A stretch of DNA of 11,985 nucleotides. Source: an uncultured Porphyromonadaceae bacterium (GTDB lineage: Bacteria > Bacteroidota > Bacteroidia > Bacteroidales > Muribaculaceae). This document shows, piece by piece, positions 4,962-11,950 of the stretch. The translations under genes and the position numbers were made by a program. The DNA lies in the NCBI GenBank assembly GCA_947166165.1, contig CAMVDK010000079.1:1-11985 (forward strand), in the 5' to 3' direction. The notes beneath the pieces were generated by a model. That model was not told where the DNA came from. It did no database searches and saw nothing but the letters and a program-made list of their open reading frames with translations. Position 1 is the stretch's first letter. Every line of letters starts with the position of its first letter.

Positions 4962-7868
4962 TTATTTCACCACCTTCTTCACAACCACCGAGCCATCGGC
5001 CATCTTTGCCACGACGATGTTCAGTCCGGCGAAGGGCTTGTCGCTCTTCAGGCCAGCGGCGTTGACGTAGGTCACGCTCTGCACTTGTCCGGCGGCATTC
5101 ACGTCGGCCACGCCAGTGGTGACATCAGCCGCCATGACGACGTTAGCAGCATCAGCCTCAGGCAAGGTCTGGGTCTTGTAGCCCTCTTTCTCGAAGGTCA
5201 GGTTGTAGGTGCCGTCGATGGGGACTTCGATGCTATAGGTGCCGTCGTCGCCGGTCACAGCAGTGAAGGTCTCGGCGGGCTCACGCATCATGCCGGCAGG
5301 CTCTTCACCGGTCGCGGCCACAGCGGTGACCATCACGCCGGCCAGCGGCTGGTTGCTCTCGTCGCACACGGTGCCAGTGATGGTACGCACGGTGGGCGCA
5401 TAGTCCTTGATGAAGAACCACACGATGTCGCTCTCGTTGTCGGCCGGCTCGCGCATCATGCCATTGGGATTGTCCATGCCACCGTAATAGACTGTCTGCA
5501 CGCCAATCTGGTTGAGGCTGGCCAGGAGGTCGGCATCCTGGTTCAGATACACGCGGCTGCCACCGGTGTAGATGTCATAGTCGTCGTTGAGCGTGTAAGG
5601 AATCTCATACACGGTCTCGGTGAAACCGCAGCGCGGATACTGCCCGGGCATGAAGGGGATGAGGGCCACCTCGTGCTCTACATCGCTGTACAGGCGATAG
5701 TAGAGCTTGTCCACGTTCATGTTGTTGCCATCCACATCCACGGTGGGGATGGTGATGTCAAGGTTGGGATAACTGCCGGTCAGGTAAACCCGTGTGATTT
5801 CGGGATTGGCAGGCTTGCCGGGCAGCTCCACGAAGGGCGTCCACACGTTGTCGGAGAAGATGAGGTAATAGTTGAGTGAGCTCTCGAACTCATTGTCGAT
5901 GATCCAGGTGTCGGTGGTGAACACGCGGGTCTCGGTGTTGAAGTTGAACACCACATCCTCGATGCCGTTGCCGTAGCCCAGGAAGTAGTGCGGGTAGGTG
6001 TAGCCATAGGCGGCCAGGCGCTCGTCGGTGCCAAAGTACTGGCTGGTGGCGAAGGTGGCGGTGGTGCCGTTGAGCTCACCCTTCACCCAAGCCTCGGGCA
6101 GGTCGGTGCAAAGGCCCTGCACATACACGTCGTTGCCATCGAAGCCGATGTTGATCTGCTTGGTGAACTCGGTGTAGATTTCCTCATTGGTATCCTGGTC
6201 GAAGGTCACGCCGTTGCCAGTCCAGATGTAAATCTCGGTCTCCAGTCCCTCGGGCACCTCGACCACCTCGGGCTGCTCGGGCGTGCCCTGATAAATGGTC
6301 ATCGCATTGTAGTAGCCCCACATGCTGAGCGCGTCGGTATCCTGGTTCTCGGCGATATACGGCGTGGTGAGGGTGAACCGCTTGGCATCGCTGTCGTAAT
6401 TGAACACGATGTCGCAGATGGCCGAGCCGTCGTAGCCCACCATATATTCGTTGCCATAGCTGTCGGAGCCCACAAACTGTCCGGAAGCAAAGGTGGCGGT
6501 GTTACCGCTGATGGTGCCCTTCATCCAGGCATCGGCAAAGTAGAAGGCAATGCCCTTCACATACACATCGTTACCGTCGAAGGCCACCTCGGTGGCTTTG
6601 TTCACCTCGCTGGCGCCACTGTTGGTGTTGAATGTGGCCTCGATAGTCCAGTCGTTCTCGATGGTCACGCCGTCGGGCACCACCACGAGTTCGGGCTCGG
6701 GCTCGGGTTCGGGCTCATTGGGGCTGATCACGGCGCCAGCCTCGGTGTAGGCATAGTAGTAGACTTCGTCGGCCTTGCCGTTGACAAACATGATGTTGTC
6801 GAGCGTGTAGGTGTCGGCCTCGGCATCGTAGGTGAAGGTGATGTCGCTGGCACCGCTGTTGTAGCCCACCAAATAGATGGCGTTGCCGCCATACAGGCCC
6901 ATGTACTGACCCATGGGAATGGTGACGGTGCTGCCGCTGAGCGTGCCCTTGGCCCAGGCATCGGGCAGGATGACGCGGCTGGCATCGCCGGTGGCAAGAC
7001 CCTGGAAGTAGATGTCGTTGCCATCCTTCACCACATTCACCGTCGAGGAGAAGCTGTGGCTTGCGCTCGAATAATACGACGAGCCGTTGTAGTAGTAGGT
7101 CACCGGGGTGATGCCAGCGGGAGGCGTGATGGTCTCCTCGAGCGTGGTCTCGGTGTAGACACTCTCATAGTCGCCTGCTCCATACCACATTTCGTCGTCG
7201 TCATACACGCCGGCCAGCACATAAGTGCTGGAACTGCCTTGCAACGAAATCGTGCCGTTGTTGTCGATGGTGAACACTGCGGTGGTGTTGCTACGGTCGG
7301 CAGTAATGGCTGCATTGTAGTAGCTCGACGCCGTGCCGTCGACGTAGGCCGACACGTCGAGCCAGGCAAGCTCAAGATTGTAGCCGCTGAAATTGTAAAG
7401 CGTCTGGGGCAACTGCACCGTGATGGTGTTGCCATCGAGCGTGCCCTTGACGTAAGTGTCGGTAGTGGCATAGCTCAACGGGTTAAGAATATACACCTCG
7501 TTGTTGTCGCAGAACACGATGGTCATCATGCCATCTTGCTGTTGCGGAGTTGTGCCATAGTTACGGGCGGCATAGGCACCGCCAGAACGAGTGTAGTACT
7601 TCACCGTGCCTTCGGGGGGCGTGGTGATGAGCGCGGTGGCACGCCGAGGACCGTTAGTGGCGCTGGTGGCCGGTTTGAACTGAAGGTCGCTGGTGAACGG
7701 CTGCACAGCAGAGAACTCAAGCGATGCCTTCGCGGGCAAGAGCTGGAGCGAGCTCATGCTCTTGGGCGTGGCTTTCTGAACCGGTTTGCCCGGGAAAGCC
7801 TGCGCCACGGCAGTCATCGAGGCCAACGCCACAACCACTGCCAACGATAAGCGTAAGAATTGTTTCAT
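4962..7868 (-). CDS. Large modular secreted protein with T9SS-like C-terminal sorting domain
   Basis: A 968-residue exported protein. Residues 1-24 are a signal peptide ending in AQA. Four copies of a beta-rich module follow at about 115-210, 275-375, 424-525 and 569-675. Copies 2-4 share GNDxYxxG, an acidic/Ala-Trp-x-Lys-Gly box (DAWAKG, DAWMKG, EAWVKG), a S/N-G-x-T-x-T strand, a GQ/SQ turn, LVGY/MVGY/FLGY and an IxFxY/F strand. Copy 1 is more diverged. A Pro-Glu linker (384-394) separates modules 2 and 3. Residues about 690-798 form a further module ending IGVQTVYYGG. About 829-912 resembles a carboxypeptidase-regulatory-like beta-sandwich (TGTVCDESNQPLAGVMV, DGTYSIEV, KEGYKTQTL). The tail (about 918-968; YVNAAG, GLNIVVAKMADGS, KKVVK) resembles type A T9SS sorting domains, so surface display or release is inferred. 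No catalytic motif is seen; adhesion or ligand binding is possible. A clear promoter lies upstream. Confidence 0.9.
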   Translation of the reverse strand: MKQFLRLSLAVVVALASMTAVAQAFPGKPVQKATPKSMSSLQLLPAKASLEFSAVQPFTSDLQFKPATSATNGPRRATALITTPPEGTVKYYTRSGGAYAARNYGTTPQQQDGMMTIVFCDNNEVYILNPLSYATTDTYVKGTLDGNTITVQLPQTLYNFSGYNLELAWLDVSAYVDGTASSYYNAAITADRSNTTAVFTIDNNGTISLQGSSSTYVLAGVYDDDEMWYGAGDYESVYTETTLEETITPPAGITPVTYYYNGSSYYSSASHSFSSTVNVVKDGNDIYFQGLATGDASRVILPDAWAKGTLSGSTVTIPMGQYMGLYGGNAIYLVGYNSGASDITFTYDAEADTYTLDNIMFVNGKADEVYYYAYTEAGAVISPNEPEPEPEPELVVVPDGVTIENDWTIEATFNTNSGASEVNKATEVAFDGNDVYVKGIAFYFADAWMKGTISGNTATFASGQFVGSDSYGNEYMVGYDGSAICDIVFNYDSDAKRFTLTTPYIAENQDTDALSMWGYYNAMTIYQGTPEQPEVVEVPEGLETEIYIWTGNGVTFDQDTNEEIYTEFTKQINIGFDGNDVYVQGLCTDLPEAWVKGELNGTTATFATSQYFGTDERLAAYGYTYPHYFLGYGNGIEDVVFNFNTETRVFTTDTWIIDNEFESSLNYYLIFSDNVWTPFVELPGKPANPEITRVYLTGSYPNLDITIPTVDVDGNNMNVDKLYYRLYSDVEHEVALIPFMPGQYPRCGFTETVYEIPYTLNDDYDIYTGGSRVYLNQDADLLASLNQIGVQTVYYGGMDNPNGMMREPADNESDIVWFFIKDYAPTVRTITGTVCDESNQPLAGVMVTAVAATGEEPAGMMREPAETFTAVTGDDGTYSIEVPIDGTYNLTFEKEGYKTQTLPEADAANVVMAADVTTGVADVNAAGQVQSVTYVNAAGLKSDKPFAGLNIVVAKMADGSVVVKKVVK

Positions 7869-7937
7869 GGGTGAATTTTTTAAAATTAAACAACAAACAA
7901 TTTAATCACATAGAGAATACTCTCTCGTAATTTTCGG

Positions 7938-7968
7938 CAAATATACTAAAAAATCCAATAAACGCAAA
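7938..7968 (-). promoter_or_regulatory. Bacteroidetes promoter for the large secreted protein
   Basis: On the minus strand, TTTG (7968-7965) and TATATTTG (7945-7938) are separated by 19 bases, an exact fit to the -33/-7 consensus. The transcript would start near 7931, giving an AT-rich leader of about 60 bases before the ATG at 7868. The rest of this 208-base gap holds only the hairpin at 8024-8054. Confidence 0.65.
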
Positions 7969-8023
7969 ACTTTTGACATTAAATCGCAAAAATAAGCGAC
8001 ATTTCTGCCAAATTATAATAGTT

Positions 8024-8054
8024 GTGAGCCGGGACGATGTTCGCCCCGGCTCAC
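8024..8054 (-). terminator. Intrinsic-type terminator after the protease gene
   Basis: GTGAGCCGGG (8024-8033) and CCCGGCTCAC (8045-8054) form a perfect 10-bp stem with an 11-base loop, 22 bases past the protease stop codon. In the minus-strand transcript it is followed by an A/T-rich stretch (AACTATTATAATTT). This fits termination of the lipoprotein/protease operon. Confidence 0.7.
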
Positions 8055-8076
8055 GCCTTCCTAGTGCCTTCAGGCC

Positions 8077-9183
8077 TCAATGGCCCTTCAGGAATTCGTT
8101 GATGCGGCTCAGCGGAACGCCGAAGTTGAAGCTCTGCGTGCCGTTCATGCCGGCAAAGTTGACGGCCACCAGCTCGCCGTAAAGGTTCACCACCGGGCTG
8201 CCACTCGAGCCTTGAAGCATGGGGATGGAGTACATCACCCGGTTGTCGTCGGGCTGCTGCGACACGTTGCCGGTGGTCAACTGGGCCTTGATGCCCTCGC
8301 GGGTGGCCGCGAGCTGCATGCCGTGGTTGTAGCCGATGAGCACCAGCGGCTGACTGATGGCGAGCTTCTCGCGCTCGGCACGGCTGGGACCGAATATGTT
8401 GCCCTCGTCCTTCGGCGTGGAAAACACATAGGCTCCCTGGGGCGTGGTCTTGTTCTTGAGGCGGATCAAGGCCAGGTCGATGCCCTCGACGCTCGACTGC
8501 CGCACCACCACGCAGGGCTTGAAATCCTCGGGCTTGGTGACGTAGGTGTCGTGATAAGCGACGCCCACCTCGCAGTGCACATCAAGGGTGAGTTCGCTCA
8601 CGTCGATGGTGCTCAACTCGTCGATATACTCCTGCGCCTCGTCGAAGCGGTCGGAGAGTTCCTGCTGCTCGCTGCGCAGGTAGTCGTTCTCGGGCGACTC
8701 GGTGGCGTAGTAACCACGGTATTCGTCATAATAGATGCTGGTATTGGCGTCGATGCGGTCCTGCAGCTCTTTGTAGCGCTCGGCCATGGCGATTTGCAAG
8801 CCCTCGGTGTAGGCCTGCAGCGCCTTGATCAGTTTCTGCACATAACTCTTCACGTCTTTCGTGCTGATTTCAGGGTTGACCACATGGCGGTTGGTGAGCA
8901 GCGAGCCGGAGTTGTCGACGAAAAACGCTGTCGCGAAAGCGGTCGAGGGCTTCACCGAGTCGCGGTCGAAAGCAATGTCGCGCAGGTCGCCGTCCTCGTC
9001 CAAGCCACTGAAATAAATCACCGACCCGTCGGGAAACCGCGCCGAATAGTAATACTGGTTCAGCACCAGCGCCACTCCCGAGGCCTGCTCGTTGTAAATG
9101 TCCTGGGCCGTCTTCTCGCGCAGGCACGAGGTGAGCGCCGCCACCCCTGCCAGCATCAGTGCGATGATTGTTATGCGTTTCAT
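8077..9183 (-). CDS. Trypsin-like serine protease lipoprotein
   Basis: A 368-residue predicted lipoprotein with an S1/trypsin_2-type protease fold. The ATG at 9183 places a signal peptide directly at the start with the lipobox LTSC (Cys20); a GTG at 9207 in frame would add eight residues of no apparent use. The catalytic triad is complete: His100 in TNRHVV, Asp236 in GIDLALIRL and Ser327 in GSSGSP. Between His and Asp, about residues 106-194, lies a charged, helix-prone insertion with coiled-coil character (LQAYTEGLQIAMAERYKELQ and neighbours) that is much longer than the corresponding loop of simple DegP/trypsin_2 domains. No PDZ domain follows; the chain ends soon after the catalytic domain (VPLSRINEFLKGH). 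It is the second gene of an operon, 26 bases after the upstream lipoprotein gene. An envelope location is well supported; substrates are unknown, and the partner lipoprotein is a plausible regulator or substrate. Confidence 0.9.
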   Translation of the reverse strand: MKRITIIALMLAGVAALTSCLREKTAQDIYNEQASGVALVLNQYYYSARFPDGSVIYFSGLDEDGDLRDIAFDRDSVKPSTAFATAFFVDNSGSLLTNRHVVNPEISTKDVKSYVQKLIKALQAYTEGLQIAMAERYKELQDRIDANTSIYYDEYRGYYATESPENDYLRSEQQELSDRFDEAQEYIDELSTIDVSELTLDVHCEVGVAYHDTYVTKPEDFKPCVVVRQSSVEGIDLALIRLKNKTTPQGAYVFSTPKDEGNIFGPSRAEREKLAISQPLVLIGYNHGMQLAATREGIKAQLTTGNVSQQPDDNRVMYSIPMLQGSSGSPVVNLYGELVAVNFAGMNGTQSFNFGVPLSRINEFLKGH

Positions 9184-9209
9184 GTCATCAGTTGATAAAT
9201 GTTTCACAA

Positions 9210-10037
9210 TTATGAAAACTGGCTCAAAGCAAGTTCCTTCTTGAGTTCGATGTTGGAGATCTCCACATCCACCGTCTTGCCAGAACTGCGGCCGCGATAG
9301 CGATACACGATTCCCTTGTTCTCATGCATGACAAGGCCCAAGAAATGGGCCAACGACGAGTTCTCGTCACGGCTTTGCCGCTTGAGTTCTTGCAAGATGT
9401 TGGACTTCTGCTCTTCAGCGTGTTCGGCAAAAACGTCCATATCCACCTGGCGGTCGTCGATGTCGTAGAGGTATACCACACTACCGTCTTCCAGCACCAT
9501 ATCGGTCAGCACGGTGAGTTCATCAACTTCCAAGGGCAGCGTGTATCGCGTGAGCTGCACTTGCAGGTCGAGCTGGTCGGCGATGGTGCCTGGATGCTTT
9601 TGGGCCTCGGCCACTTCCTCGTTGCTGATGACCACCGCCAGCGTCTGGCCCGAACCGGTGCCGTGATAGTCGACACGCAAGCCATAGCCCGAACTGACAA
9701 TCAGGTCGAGCAAATCGTTAAAATCGGCGTTGACCGAGGAGCAAAGCCCCAGTAGAAACGCACGCTTCATCGTCTCGGTGTGACTTTTGAGTTTGGTGAT
9801 AGGCATGACCGACTCATCGATGTCGCAATTGATAACCACCGTGTTGTCGGTGCAAAGGAAACTGGTGATGGCGCCAAAGTCGTAAGCGATGGGACACTCT
9901 TTGTTGGCTTCGGCCACCGACTGCGCCAGCTTGGCACGCGACGAAGGGTTGACACACGAAACCGCCACAAGGGCCAGCAGCGCCACCACGCTCAGGCACA
10001 ACGAGCCGCGCCACGGTAAGGTACTTGTCTTTTTCAT
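9210..10037 (-). CDS. Lipoprotein with internally duplicated domain, function unknown
   Basis: A 275-residue predicted lipoprotein. The ATG at 10037 gives a basic start (MKKTSTLPWR), a hydrophobic stretch and the lipobox AVSC (Cys28). The in-frame ATG at 10106 overlaps the promoter and is rejected. The mature part is two copies of one domain of about 100 residues, at roughly 42-145 and 160-269. They align through CPIAYDFGAITSFLCTDNTV versus LPLEVDELTVLTDMVLEDGS, then CDIDES versus YDIDDR, a helical middle (about 84-114 and 203-237), and the end strands GYGLRVDYHGTGSGQTLAVVISNEEV versus NKGIVYRYRGRSSGKTVDVEISNIEL. I do not recognise the family. It heads an operon with the serine protease lipoprotein and has its own strong promoter. 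No catalytic motif is seen; a binding or regulatory partner for the protease is an inference from context only. Confidence 0.85.
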   Translation of the reverse strand: MKKTSTLPWRGSLCLSVVALLALVAVSCVNPSSRAKLAQSVAEANKECPIAYDFGAITSFLCTDNTVVINCDIDESVMPITKLKSHTETMKRAFLLGLCSSVNADFNDLLDLIVSSGYGLRVDYHGTGSGQTLAVVISNEEVAEAQKHPGTIADQLDLQVQLTRYTLPLEVDELTVLTDMVLEDGSVVYLYDIDDRQVDMDVFAEHAEEQKSNILQELKRQSRDENSSLAHFLGLVMHENKGIVYRYRGRSSGKTVDVEISNIELKKELALSQFS

Positions 10038-10103
10038 AGTTGCCGGGTTGTTTTCGCAAGAGGCCGGAGAAGGCTCTCGATGCTTTGATTTGATTACAAA
10101 GCG

Positions 10104-10135
10104 CAAATATACACACTTTTTTCAAATCATGCAAA
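10104..10135 (-). promoter_or_regulatory. Bacteroidetes promoter for the lipoprotein/protease operon
   Basis: On the minus strand, TTTG (10135-10132) and TATATTTG (10111-10104) are separated by 20 bases, a close consensus match. The -7 octamer is identical to that of the large secreted protein promoter at 7938-7945. The transcript would start near 10097, about 60 bases before the ATG at 10037. Confidence 0.65.
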
Positions 10136-10244
10136 TATTTGTCACAGATGCCCCGGCCATGACGCGCCGCGCGGCAGCCATGCGGCACTACGCGGCAAAG
10201 TGCGGCCTGCGTCGAGCCAAATTCTCATTTTGTTCGCCGTTTTC

Positions 10245-10275
10245 TTGCCATTGCGCCCAACTAGCAGTAACTTTG
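10245..10275 (+). promoter_or_regulatory. Bacteroidetes promoter for queFCD
   Basis: TTG (10245-10247) and TAACTTTG (10268-10275) are 20 bases apart. The start site would fall near 10282, leaving a leader of only about 20 bases before the queF ATG, too short for a preQ1 riboswitch. The part of the gap between the two divergent promoters (about 10136-10244) is GC-rich and shows nothing recognisable. Confidence 0.6.
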
Positions 10276-10303
10276 CACTCCAAATCAACGACACCCAACT
10301 GCT

Positions 10304-10789
10304 ATGCCACGAAACGAAGAAGAACTGCAGGGAGTCACCCTGCTCGGCAACCAAGGCACCAGCTACGAGTTTGGCTACAACCCGCAGGTGCTCGAAACCT
10401 TTGTCAATAAGCATCCCGAGAACGAGTACTTGGTCACGCTCCACTGCCCGGAGTTCACCTCGCTCTGCCCCAAGACTGGCCAGCCCGACTTCGGACGCAT
10501 CATCATCCGCTACATCCCGCGCGAGCGAATGGTCGAGAGCAAGAGTCTGAAACTCTATCTGTTCAGCTTCCGCAACCATGGCGACTTCCACGAAGACTGC
10601 GTCAACATCATCATGAACGACCTCATCGCCTTGATGGACCCCAAATACATCGAAGTGCTGGGGCTGTTCAACCCTCGTGGGGGCATTTCCATCATCCCCT
10701 TCGCCAACCACGGCGACACCGACCACCGCGACATGGCCCAACGCCGGCTCATCGAGCAAATGGCCGAACAATATACCGCACATCAATGA
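10304..10789 (+). CDS. queF: NADPH-dependent preQ0 reductase (7-cyano-7-deazaguanine reductase)
   Basis: Cytoplasmic enzyme that reduces the nitrile of preQ0 to the aminomethyl group of preQ1, the base inserted into tRNA on the way to queuosine. The product has 161 residues, the short single-domain (B. subtilis-like) form. The catalytic Cys55 lies in FTSLCPKTGQPDFG with Asp62, and the family motif ESKSLKLYLFSFRNH (78-92) is followed by HE (96-97). These residues match the B. subtilis numbering (Cys55, Asp62, His96, Glu97). It is the first gene of the que cluster; its stop codon overlaps the queC start (ATGA at 10786-10789), implying translational coupling. The start is the ATG about 20 bases after the predicted transcript start. 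Confidence 0.97.
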   Translation: MPRNEEELQGVTLLGNQGTSYEFGYNPQVLETFVNKHPENEYLVTLHCPEFTSLCPKTGQPDFGRIIIRYIPRERMVESKSLKLYLFSFRNHGDFHEDCVNIIMNDLIALMDPKYIEVLGLFNPRGGISIIPFANHGDTDHRDMAQRRLIEQMAEQYTAHQ

Positions 10790-11439
10790 AAGATTCCGTC
10801 ATCATCATCTCAGGAGGCATGGACTCCACCACCATGCTTTACGAATACCGCGACCAGATTGCCCTGGCCATCACCTTCGACTACGGCAGCACGCAGAACG
10901 GCCGTGAACGCCAGTGCGCCATCACCCACTGCCAGCGACTCGGCATCCGCCACATCGTGGTCCGGCTCGACTTCATGCAGCGCTACTTCAAGAGCGCCCT
11001 GCTCGAAAGCCCGGAAGCCATACCCGACGGCAACTACAACGACGAGAACATGAAGTCGACCGTGGTGCCGTTCCGCAACGGCATCATGCTCGCCATTGCA
11101 TGTGGCATTGCCGAAAGCAACGGCCTGCACCGAGTCATGATTGCCAACCACACCGGCGACCACAGCATCTACCCCGATTGCACCCAGCCCTTCGTGCAGG
11201 CCATGTCGGCCGCCATGCAAGCCGGCACCTACGAGCACATCGAAGTCTTTGCTCCTTACACCAACATCAGCAAGGCCGACATCGCCCGTCACGGAGCAGC
11301 CCTCGGACTCGACTACAGCGAGACCTACTCCTGCTACAAAGGCCAGGAGCACCACTGCGGCACATGTGGCACATGCACCGAGCGCCGACAAGCTCTACGC
11401 GAAGCCGAAATCGACGACAAAACCATATACATGAATTGA
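10786..11439 (+). CDS. queC: 7-cyano-7-deazaguanine (preQ0) synthase
   Basis: Cytoplasmic ATP-dependent enzyme that turns 7-carboxy-7-deazaguanine and ammonia into preQ0. The 217-residue product begins with the PP-loop SGGMDS (9-14), the form usual in Bacteroidetes where many others have SGGQDS. It continues with TFDYGS, KSTVVPFRNGIMLAIA, IANHTGDHSIYPDC and, near the end, a zinc site of four cysteines (183, 191, 194, 197) in CYKGxExHCGxCxxC. All expected motifs are present and the length is normal. It overlaps queF by four bases and is followed after 53 bases by queD, so the three are very likely one operon. Confidence 0.97.
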   Translation: MKDSVIIISGGMDSTTMLYEYRDQIALAITFDYGSTQNGRERQCAITHCQRLGIRHIVVRLDFMQRYFKSALLESPEAIPDGNYNDENMKSTVVPFRNGIMLAIACGIAESNGLHRVMIANHTGDHSIYPDCTQPFVQAMSAAMQAGTYEHIEVFAPYTNISKADIARHGAALGLDYSETYSCYKGQEHHCGTCGTCTERRQALREAEIDDKTIYMN

Positions 11440-11492
11440 CGGGCATACCTCAGCTCCATCCTTATTCAATTATCAATCAAGCAACAACACAA

Positions 11493-11828
11493 GTGTACTA
11501 CGTCAAGAAAACCCTCGAAATCTCGTCGTGCCACCAGCTCTACCTCGACTACGAGAGCAAGTGCGAAAACCTGCACGGCCACAACTGGATGATCAACATC
11601 TACTGCCGCTCGCGCGAGCTCGACAGCAACGGCATGGTGTGCGACTTCACTCAAATCAAGAAAATGATACACGGCCACATCGACCACAAGAACCTGAACG
11701 AGGTGCTCGGCTTCAACCCCACCGCCGAGAACATCGCCCGCTGGATAGTCGACACCGTGCCCAACTGCTACCGCGCCGAAGTGTGGGAGAGCCGCGACAA
11801 CATGGCCGCCTACGAGCGCGACGACTGA
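11493..11828 (+). CDS. queD: 6-carboxytetrahydropterin synthase, GTG start
   Basis: Cytoplasmic zinc enzyme that converts 7,8-dihydroneopterin triphosphate to 6-carboxy-5,6,7,8-tetrahydropterin, the first committed step towards preQ0. No ATG lies in a sensible place; the GTG at 11493 gives MYYVKKTLEIS, which matches the conserved start of Bacteroidetes QueD, and a 111-residue product of normal length. Zinc ligands are His14, His28 and His30 (the latter two in LHGHNW); the catalytic Cys24 lies four residues before the HGH. Asp64-His65 (IDHKNLN) and Glu99 complete the active site. It follows queC by 53 bases with no terminator seen between them. The expected next enzyme, QueE, is not found before the window ends. 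Confidence 0.93.
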   Translation: MYYVKKTLEISSCHQLYLDYESKCENLHGHNWMINIYCRSRELDSNGMVCDFTQIKKMIHGHIDHKNLNEVLGFNPTAENIARWIVDTVPNCYRAEVWESRDNMAAYERDD

Positions 11829-11857
11829 CACCGCCACCACACTCGGGGAGGTATTAG

Positions 11858-11950
11858 CTTGAGCATTCGAATGCTCGAGCACTCGAATGCTCGAATGTTC
11901 GATTACTCGATTGCTCGAACGCTCGAATGTTCGAATGCTCGAGCACTCGG
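11858..11950. repeat. Degenerate tandem array of an 8-bp unit after queD
   Basis: Eleven consecutive 8-bp units (11858-11945) plus a partial unit (11946-11950) follow the pattern YTCGANNN; the first unit (CTTGAGCA) has one mismatch. The variants are CTCGAATG (three times), TTCGAATG and CTCGAGCA (twice each), and TTCGATTA, CTCGATTG and CTCGAACG (once each). Several units are palindromic at their core (TTCGAA, CTCGAG). The first units form a perfect 16-bp palindrome, GAGCATTCGAATGCTC (11861-11876), and TGCTCGAGCA recurs at 11872-11881 and 11936-11945. It starts 30 bases after the queD stop. There are no spacers, so it is not CRISPR. Roles as a transcription terminator, a protein-binding array or a slippage-prone repeat are possible. 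The remaining 35 bases of the window show nothing. Confidence 0.85.

Noticed and set aside
5988..7850. Long plus-strand open frame antisense to the large secreted protein
   Set aside because: It lies entirely opposite a gene with a signal peptide, repeats and a sorting tail; its own product is Val/Gly/His-rich without motifs.
8080..9195. Plus-strand open frame antisense to the protease
   Set aside because: It mirrors a gene with a complete catalytic triad and has no recognisable features of its own.
10276..10303. preQ1 riboswitch before queF
   Set aside because: Only about 20 bases separate the predicted transcript start from the ATG, with no hairpin and tail arrangement of a preQ1 aptamer.
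11858..11950. CRISPR array
   Set aside because: The 8-bp units are directly adjacent without spacers, and no cas gene is present in the window.
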